From NCBI GenBank assembly GCA_000697665.1, contig KL197721.1, positions 114,365 to 178,364 on the forward strand: DNA of 64,000 bases, given 5' to 3'. Numbering within the stretch: position 1 is the first letter of the stretch; every line of letters starts with the position of its first letter. Both the position numbers and the translations under genes were made by a program. Positions 56,409 to 64,000 of the stretch are shown piece by piece. Source of the DNA: Jaapia argillacea MUCL 33604 (lineage: Eukaryota > Basidiomycota > Agaricomycetes > Jaapiales > Jaapiaceae). The notes below the pieces were generated by a model. It had not been told where the DNA came from, did not search any database, and saw only the letters and a list, made by a program, of their open reading frames with translations.

Positions 56409-59400
56409 TGAGGTGTCATCACGTGTCTGTATTTGTGCTCCTCGAACATATCTATGTTGTATGTATGGAGTTGTCGAAAAAGTCTTCATGTATTTGCAGA
56501 GTCGCCCCCTCCTAACCCCGCTTCTTTACGGCAATATCGCAGTTCCTCGCCAAGCCAAGAGCCGGCGCAGTCCCTGCAACGGATTTAGATGTGCGGGCCA
56601 CCCGAATGGAAGGAAGGAAGATCTTCCCCGCAGAGCTCGCGTCTCATATAAGCAAGGTTCCCGTGGTTCCTTCAGGTTCGTGGGCCTTCTTGCCTTGACG
56701 CACATACGTTAGTGGAGTTGCCTGTGAATACGACGTCCCTGCACAAGTCGACTCGATCAGTTTCGTGGTTTTGGATTGGATGCTATCAACGGAAGCGACG
56801 AGATGTCACAATGGCAAGTTCTCCAACAGTTGTGGAGGGCACACAGATCACATGAAATTTCGATCACATGAAGAACAAGTAGGGGCGAGGAGTGTCGATT
56901 CTTTGCGCCGGCTTATCAATTTTTGCGGAGCACAACCTGCAGCAAAAAACTGTACATTCCCATCGGCATTGGTGCCTGGTCCCAGGCTCGGCGCCCAGAA
57001 AACCGTTGGAAAACCGTCGAAGCCTCGAGGAGCCAACGAAGATAGCAGGTGGTCACCGAGGGATTTCGAAAGCTACTGGGCCAAGGGACCAGTAATTCTG
57101 GCGATTAAACCTAGAAGGGCAATGGGACAAGTCGCCGATCAAATTCTTGATGCTATGACGAGAAGACCAGATGGTGTGAATCTGTCGGAGTCTGTCGGAG
57201 TCAATGCACTGATGCGCCTCGGAACAACTGACGGAGGACAGATATGATGGCGGACAAGCCCAGAGATAAGGACTCGGCGTCGAAATCAATTGAATACATC
57301 TAATCGATATTCTCAGCAAGCCTCTGAAGAGCGGGGATACGGAGCACTTACAGGGTCGTCGCCATTTTCCGGCGGGGCCTTTGTAGGTTAGTGCTGCATT
57401 AACATCCGGATGGATAGATAAGGTGAGCAGATGATCAGAAAACAAAGAGATAGGTCTCACAAGGAGCGCATTGCGTCGGCGTTCTCAAAGAGTCTGAACG
57501 GGTGAGAACTAAGATGCAGCGGCATCACCTCATCCGCGAATACTCCCCATAACCCCCCTATTACATAAAGAGGGCGATGTGGATGGTGGCTTCGGAAGTC
57601 AAGGCACAAGCAGGTCGAATCTCAAGACAAGGGAAGGCAGCACTAGGGGTGGTATCGGAACATTGCGATGGGCAAGGGGTGTTTCCCTCGAATACCGGAC
57701 CTAATGGGACGCTCCGATGACCCTGCATGCGGGATGCACATGGGTGGTACGGCCACTCTGAGTGGTAGATGTCCTATGCGCAGATGGATGTGCCGACTAG
57801 TTCTCCGGGCGTGTTTGCAGCTCAGAAGGTTGCAGGACTCCAGGCAGGGATGAATGTGGGAGTCACCGAATCTCTGAGGAACTAGAGACGATCGATTCCT
57901 ATGAAACACTGCCATGAATCGCGAGTATTGTACCGTGGAAGTGCGAAGATACCATTGTTGCATGAGAGCCATGACGCGGCCTCGCATGGTCGGATAACTT
58001 ATCCGACCTTGCGAGGTTGAAGTTCGGCACCCTCTGGCAGGAATTGTATCCTTTCGGACGCGCTGAAGGTTTCCGAGTGAAACGAACATGTCCCGGTGAA
58101 TGCGATGACGGAGCAGCAAAATCGAGATCCCTGATCTTCAAAGTGCAGGACGCATCATTCCGACATCAAAATTTGAGATTTGGTTTGAACGAGACACTCG
58201 CCTCAAATTCGAGGTAAATGTATGCATCAGTGCCTTATCGTCCACGACACCGCCGCTCTACGGGGATATCTAGGTCAGGTCGACAGGCGCCAGAGGTTTC
58301 CGACCGATGTTGATTTCACCTGTATTCCTTTTTGTCAAGGCACTATCACAATAAAACCCAGAGTATTTCGAAAACTGACCCGATAGATAGATCACAACAT
58401 CCCGATATTTCAAACAAGCACGCGTAGAATATTCACAGGCTAACTTGACAGATGGATCCTGATCCATACGTCGAAGAATGAATGTAAACCTGCACATACG
58501 CACGAGGAAAGGTGGAAAACCTGCTCTAAAAGGCACGGGCTGAGAATATAACGCCCTAACATCGAGCAAAAGCCAAGGCCGGGACTAGACGGCCAGCAAG
58601 ACCCAAGACCCAAGGGGACAGAACAGGCAGAAACTCGAATCGACGTCAGCCACTCGAGTTAGCTGTACTTGCGGCGGGGTTAGTGCGGTAGTGCGTTGAA
58701 AGCGGAACCGAGAGCATTTGGGAGCAAAGTGAAGAAAACACACGACAACGGTCGAGACGTAGTAAGTTGTGAATCACTCCCAAGCTGATTATCGCCAGTG
58801 TTCAACAGAAAGCTGGATTCTCTCCCTCGAAGCCACAAAATTGTAAAAGTCGGGGTGGTTCCAGGTCGCGATTCTATACACACGTCCAAAAACGCGAGAC
58901 AAAACGCCCAAATCAGCAGAGATCGACATAAGCGATGTCATTGAAGCCCTGTGTTGATGGGTTTGAGCGATTCTGCCGACTTTGCAGACGGTTGTCAGGA
59001 AGGCCAAAACGTGAGACGAATTTGCGGGTAAACACCGGCCTACCAGATTGACCGGTTTCATTTGTATTTTGAGATTATTGATGACCGAGGTGGGACGATG
59101 AGAGGGCGGGCCGGGTGTGAGTAGGTTGAGCAAGTTCGCGGGCGGCAAAACCAGCTGGGAGGATGGTTGGCATATCCGGAGAAGGTATTGCGGAACCGCT
59201 GAAGTGGACGACCTGATCGTTCAACGGAGGGCTGAAGTTCCGAAGATGCGATATGGACATCACCCATATGTTCCATCCTGGAAATTCTAAGCATGTAGGC
59301 ATGAACTCGGTGCAATGATGTCAGGTCCGAATTCCGTTCTCTTCTCCCGCAACTGAAGCTGCAGACGGCTCGGAAGAAGACTTGCTGACAAGCACGCGGT

Positions 59401-60763
59401 ATAGTGCATCCTCGTGCATTCCGAGCCCGAATGAACACCAGTGATTGACAAAGGAATAGCCATTGGCTCAGCTGCAACAACACGAATTCCTGATCAAAGG
59501 AGTTGATGAGCGCCTAACCAGATCAGGTCGATAGTGTTGGCGGAGAAACCGAAATGGGTCGAAACGTGGACATCGCCAGTAGAGGAGACAAGCGACATGA
59601 CCCGCAGTCAACAATGCGGAGAACCGGATCGAAGTCACTTCGGGACCAAGTGGTACGATGCACTAGGTTTGACATTGAGATGGTACGGTGTCCGTTGATC
59701 GATTGGGCATCGATGAAGAATCGATTTCATGGTCGACAACATCGAATCGAGTCAGCAGGCCCAGGTAGTAAATAGATGGTTTGGTGGCCGATGATAGATG
59801 GTAGATGGATGAAGCATCGATGTATTCATGAATCAATCAGTTCTGTGCATGGAATTCTACGAACCGGCAACCCGGACGATTCAATGGTTGACGCATCGAC
59901 GACGACATTGAAGACGCCGGTGCGATTCATGAATAGCAACTGCCAGAACACCTGTGGACATTGATAGCACATGGCAACGGCGCGGAATAAAGACACATCC
60001 GACGGTTCCACGGAAGATGGCCGCCCAATTCTCCGAGAAGCAGAGATCAGACCAACCAACTCTAGAGTCTAAAAGAACTTGGTCAGCCATCCGAGAGTCG
60101 CATGCGGGGGAAGCAGAGAAGGAGGGAACGAAAGAATAAGCAATGAGTTGAGAAGATTTGCCTTTCACAGGCCCGTTTGATGGGTTGCTAAAGATACTGA
60201 CAAGCCGCAAGTCTGCCAGTGCTTCAAAGTAGAGCCAGGATGCAACGGGTGAAGGCAGCAGTAGACCAGTACTAAGGTTTGAGTATCGGTCAGTGTAGAC
60301 CGGAGTGCATCCTCGAGAAGGGCCGTGTAGTTTTGGGGGACGAGCTAATTTGAGGAAAGTAAGCCTCAACATCGTTCGATGGCCCTAGTTTGAGGGATAG
60401 ATAGAATATCCGTGTAGGTTCTATTCGATGAAGGGATGAAGCGATGGAGGCAGCAGTACCATTTTCGAGATAAGTATGGTGGTCGCCGTTGAAGTTGGCA
60501 ACGCCAAGTAAGGTTTAGAGACGGGGAGCGTCGGAGGATGTCGGCCCACGTGGCTACTCGGACCGATGGATGAACCGCTCCTCCACTCACAGTCAGCGAG
60601 TCCCATGTCCCTCCACGCTCACCGACATTCCCCTCCTCTAGTTATTCCCTTGGTTTTTCTCTAGATACTCCTCCTCGTTCTCCTGCATTGGATCACCCGT
60701 AGAAGGATTCAAAGTAAACGAAATTCCCGCTTAAATTATCCATACCCCCTGCTTCAGTCGAAT
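56409..60763. other. Gene-poor 4.35-kb stretch
   Basis: The longest stretch without a model. Many open frames on both strands overlap each other (for example 56765-57247 plus, 57643-58119 minus, 59881-60372 minus) but none has a known motif or a coherent exon chain. Between 59560 and 59960 the DNA is rich in GATCGAT/GATGG-type short repeats. A 37-bp near-perfect palindrome sits at 57980-58016. Could hold noncoding RNA genes or distal regulatory DNA; I cannot show either. Confidence 0.45.
57980..58016. repeat. 37-bp near-perfect palindrome
   Basis: Arms CCTCGCATGGTCGGATAA and TTATCCGACCTTGCGAGG (18 nt each, one T:T mismatch) around a single C at 57998. Very long for chance in a compact genome. 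Confidence 0.8.
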
Positions 60764-62655
60764 ATGACTACTCACCTATCATCGCCTTCCCAATATCTCG
60801 ATCTACTTTCCAAGTATGATACGTGGATGTTTGATTGTGATGGCGTTCTATGGAACGATGACCATCTCATAGACGGCGCTATTGAGGTCCTTAAGTTATT
60901 GCGAACTCATCGTACGTCTCACCCTCAGTCTATCATTTGTTTCCTCTGGTGATAACTTTACGACTTTGTCTTTTGGTCTTGTTTTTGGGGTTAAAAGAGA
61001 AGCAAATATTATTCGTTACGAACAATGCTTCCAAGTCAAGAAAGACGTACAAGAAGAAATTCGACCAGTTGGGTGTTGAAGCTCATGTTGTACGTCTCAA
61101 CCTACTCCTTCCACCCCAACTTTCTCCCCCCACAGTCTTGTCCCTTCTTCGTACTCATTCTACCCACTCCACCAATCATTCTTCTCCTCTACCCTGAGTC
61201 TTAGGATTTCATGCTAACCGCCGTACGTTCAATTTTGACGCCGATCCGTTTACGGCACAGGATGAGATCTTCGGCTCAGCATATGCGGCAGCCGTCTACA
61301 TCTCCTCAGTTCTCAAACTTCCTAAAGATCAGAAAGTATACGTGATTGGGATGAATGGGCTAGAGGAGGAATTGGCAGAAGAAGGAGTGGCTTACCTGGG
61401 TGGAACCGTGAGTTATTACTTCTGCTATCTTTTCGCTTCTTTTTTTGCTTCCTCGGTTTCTCCAAAATTTCTGGTTGTTGGATCTTGACGAGAATATGGG
61501 CGTTTGGGGTTTAATCATGATTTCGATCTTGGGCCGAATTGTACTCCACAGGAGGAGTAGACGAGTACTCGGCTCGAGCTAACCTTGAACATTCCCTCGG
61601 AATCCAAGACATCTCAGTCTAGAAAGCCTCGTTGGAGTAGATCACGCTCGTACCACTCTTTCCTTTGCTATCCGAGTTATCGCGCTCGGGACAAAGTGGT
61701 AAATCTCCAGCCCTAGCAAAGCAGTAGCTCCCATTGGTACTCCTCGACTCGGAAATTTCCTTTCAATCGCAATTCACCCACCCCTTCCACTTGACCTTTC
61801 ACATCATCCCCCTACTAACATGACCAAACCAGGACCCAGCCGACAACACTCTGAGTTTCACCCCCTCCTCCGTTTTCAGCCCTGATCCCTCAGTCAGCGC
61901 AGTCCTTTGCGGACTCGACCTCTCTCTCAACTACACCAAGCTCTCCAAAGCTTTCACTTACCTTCATACTCTCGGTTCGTCCTCCACCCCATTTGTCTGC
62001 CATCTCCCTCCCTTACTCCTGTTTTCATCGAACACGTTCAGGCCCTAAATGCCATTTCATTGCAACCAACCTGGACTCTACCTACCCCGCAAAAGGAGGT
62101 ATACTCCCTGGTGCAGGTGCCGTTATGGCAGGCTTGAGAGTGGCAAGTGGGAGAGAACCAGTTTGTGTTGGTAAACCAGAAGCCACGATGCTAGAATGTA
62201 TCAAGGCTAAGTACGCTTACCAGGTTCATGAGAAAATGCGTTTTTGTGCTGATGAAGTATGGGTAGGCATGATTTCAACCCCGAGCGTACCATCATGGTT
62301 GGTGACCGACTCAATACCGACATCCTCTTTGGACAAAGAGGTGGATTGGCGACGTTATTAGTTCTCTCCGGTTCGTCTTCCATTCTCCCTCCATCAATTC
62401 TCCAAACTGACCAGTCCCGCGAATTCAGGTATCACGCATTTGGAGGAAGTGGCTGGACCTAACCCTTCACCTATTGTTCCCACCTACTACACCAACTCGC
62501 TTGGCGATTTGAGAGCAGCAGGAGGGAGCCAGAACGGGAGTAAGATCGGGAACGGGTTTGTTGTGAATGGGAACGGGCATGCTTTGAATGGGAACGGACA
62601 TGCTTTGAATGGGAACGGGCATGTTTTGAATGGGAACGGGCATGTTTTGAACTAG
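60764..62655 (+). CDS. PHO13: 4-nitrophenylphosphatase / phosphoglycolate phosphatase (HAD family)
   Basis: Seven exons: 60764-60911, 60998-61089, 61261-61407, 61833-61974, 62042-62210, 62267-62370 and 62429-62655; 342 aa. HAD motifs are complete: I at FDCDGVLW (D24, D26), II at [11 protein letters not shown] Lys in [10 protein letters not shown] at [13 protein letters not shown]. The C2-type cap lies between ([25 protein letters not shown]). The family (yeast Pho13, mammalian PGP) removes phosphate from toxic side products of glycolysis and the pentose phosphate pathway. Two introns are unusually long here (171 nt at 61090-61260 and 425 nt at 61408-61832). The last ~45 residues go beyond the usual end and contain four NGNGHxL repeats encoded by a 21-bp minisatellite. 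Confidence 0.94.
61408..61832 (+). other. Unusually long PHO13 intron (425 nt)
   Basis: GTGAGT donor, CTAAC branch element near the 3' end, CCAG acceptor. Most introns in this window are 50-65 nt. I looked for a C/D or H/ACA snoRNA inside and found no convincing boxes. Confidence 0.7.
62566..62649 (+). repeat. 21-bp minisatellite, four units, coding
   Basis: Four units of AATGGGAACGGGCATGCTTTG (few changes) immediately before the PHO13 stop, encoding NGNGHAL or NGNGHVL. Confidence 0.95.
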
Positions 62656-63220
62656 CTCTTTAGAGATACTTAGATGGGGAGGACTATCTGCATCGAGCTC
62701 GGCGGATAATACATAGATAGGTAGGATTAGAAAGTAAGCTGTTGAAACAATAACGTAGATGCTCCTTACCTGCACGGCTTGTTTTGAGGAGCAACGGACC
62801 GCCGTAGTCGTCGGCCTTATACTCGATTATACAAGAGCTTAGATCACCACCGTCTATGGTCGTAGCCCAGCGAATGGGATGAAGCGCAAGCGACGGTAGA
62901 GTGAAGTTTACCTTGAGTCAAAAGTCGTACTCTCGACCTTCGGGACCGCAAGGGTTAGAAAACTGTCTCGACTCGTTGTAGGGATGCATCAAATCCGCGT
63001 CGCTAGCTCCATCTCAAGCTCGGGAATCTGAGTTGGGAAGACTCGCGCTTCAAGTCTACGAATCACAATGGATGGTAGGGCGGCTCGGATATAATGAATT
63101 CTAGATGGTATAATGATATTATAAGATATCAGCATGTACAGCCTCGTAGATGTTGGAGGACGCATTACACCCATCGTAGAACAAACAGATCTAGAGCAAC
63201 CCCCCCTCAATCCTTTAGTA
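62656..63220. other. Intergenic between convergent PHO13 and PIG-F genes
   Basis: 565 bp; 3' regions of both genes, no other feature recognised. Confidence 0.4.
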
Positions 63221-64000
63221 TCAACTCCCCACCTTCCCTTCATCACTCTGTTCTTGAACACGTCCGACAATAGCGAGATATTCCAGAGAATTGATGACGA
63301 CGGCTGATAGGGAACCAATAATGTAACCCATGATGGAGGTGTAAAGTGGTGGGATTGGCCACACCTGTGCAGGGGGTGTTAGTCGATTTGTATGGATCAG
63401 AATTCTCGATAACCAGGCAATTCAAGAACTCATGAACCAATAGGTAAACATATCCACGGATAGCCCGATGAGGCGCAGAGAAAGGAGAGGAGAGGGGGGA
63501 GGCACCACGTACCAACCAATCACGTTCCCAATCCAAGCCCATTGGTATAGCACCGAGCCAACATCCGATGAATGTCCCGATGAAGGGGTAGGTAAGGGTT
63601 CGCTCGAGCGGTGTTTTAGGCCTTTTATGTATCAGACAGGACGCATATAGCCAGGAGTAAAGTACCGTACAGCCGAAAAATTGTGCATATAGTCACATAT
63701 CATTAGAAAAAATCGAAAATGAAACAGGGAGGAGCTAGGAACGCACATAAATTCGACGAAAAGCCTAACCCAAGTAAACCTGTTGAGCACCTCTCTCCCG
63801 CTTTGCACGCCATTCTTGGGGGTAGCATTGAAGAATGAGAAGGGGGGAAAGCCGAGGGTGTAGGCCGGAGGGAAAGTGGTTAGGAATGAGAGCGTTAGGG
63901 ATAAGAGGGTTGTATGTGTAATGTGGCTATGCGAAGTGAGCGTTCCGGGCGATTGAAGGGTGTATGCAGGGAAAGGGGACATACGAAGTGAGGGGTGCAC
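63221..64000 (-). CDS. GPI11: GPI ethanolamine-phosphate transferase cofactor PIG-F, partial at right edge
   Basis: Minus-strand exons: 63364-63221, 63621-63513, 63926-63747 and a further exon from about 63985 to beyond 64000 (5' end outside the window). Protein landmarks: hydrophobic helix TTLLSLTLSFLTTFPPAYTLG, WVRLFVEFMPKTPLERTLTYPFIGTFIGCWLGAIPMGLDWERDW, WPIPPLYTSIMGYIIGSLSAVVINSLEYLA. The PLERTLTYP..GTxxGCWLGAIPxxLDW block is the PIG-F signature. It is an ER multi-spanning protein that, with Mcd4/Gpi13-type enzymes, adds phosphoethanolamine to GPI anchors. N-terminal membrane segments are missing because of the window edge. Confidence 0.88.

Noticed and set aside
56765-57247. 160-codon plus frame
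   Set aside because: No family motif, no splice partners, odd composition.
62566-62649. Regular 21-bp repeats as a CRISPR-like array
   Set aside because: No spacers; contiguous in-frame coding repeats in a eukaryotic gene.

Overview
The window looks like nuclear DNA of a mushroom-forming basidiomycete (Agaricomycetes). The genes are split by many short GT-AG introns (about 50-65 nt), there are microexons down to 10 nt, intergenic gaps are small, and several families are typical of that class (TPR-DUF4470 protein, a Tyr-kinase-like pseudokinase fragment, F-box/LRR protein, NACHT remnant, small Cys-rich secreted proteins). I rebuilt gene models by hand from reading frames and splice signals. 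No search was run, so family names rest on recognised motifs.

Layout. 1-0.7 kb: C-terminal part of a protein-kinase fold lacking the catalytic Asp. 2.8-4.4 kb: an oxygenase-like (2OG-Fe(II) type) protein. 4.7-8.4 kb: a 12-exon TPR-DUF4470 protein, convergent (12 bp between stops) with the mitochondrial complex I 75/78-kDa subunit (8.4-11.3 kb, minus). Then come tRNA-Ala(CGC), an SFM1-type SPOUT methyltransferase (11.8-12.9 kb, minus) and an F-box/LRR-like protein (13.2-14.8 kb, minus). 14.7-22.4 kb is a tandem duplication of about 3.7-4.0 kb. Each copy carries a 151-aa six-Cys secreted protein, and the second copy starts with a truncated 5' end of the F-box gene. A third, inverted paralog lies at 22.8-23.25 kb. 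24.4-25.5 kb is a decayed NACHT/NLR fragment. 25.8-27.7 kb is LCB1 (serine palmitoyltransferase subunit 1, minus), divergent from a 763-aa coiled-coil scaffold-like protein (27.9-30.3 kb). A small secreted-type gene follows on minus (30.7-31.3 kb), then a ZZZ3-like SANT/Myb protein (32.0-33.4 kb).

33.6-43.7 kb is an accessory island: five copies of a 107-aa eight-Cys secreted protein. Three are in tandem on minus, one is an inverted head-to-head copy, and one is frameshifted. They sit in repeated flanks of about 2.7 kb. After that come housekeeping genes: PBDC1 (YPL225W-like), TOF1/Swi1/Timeless, a bZIP factor, a transaldolase-like protein that lacks the Schiff-base Lys, a long gene-poor stretch (56.4-60.8 kb), a PHO13-type phosphatase with a C-terminal minisatellite, and the 3' part of PIG-F/GPI11 at the right edge.

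The most unusual material is the two families of duplicated secreted Cys-rich proteins. They keep introns in their untranslated regions at fixed places: 3 nt after the stop in the six-Cys family, and just upstream of the ATG in the eight-Cys family. The six-Cys coding sequences are better preserved than their duplicated flanks.
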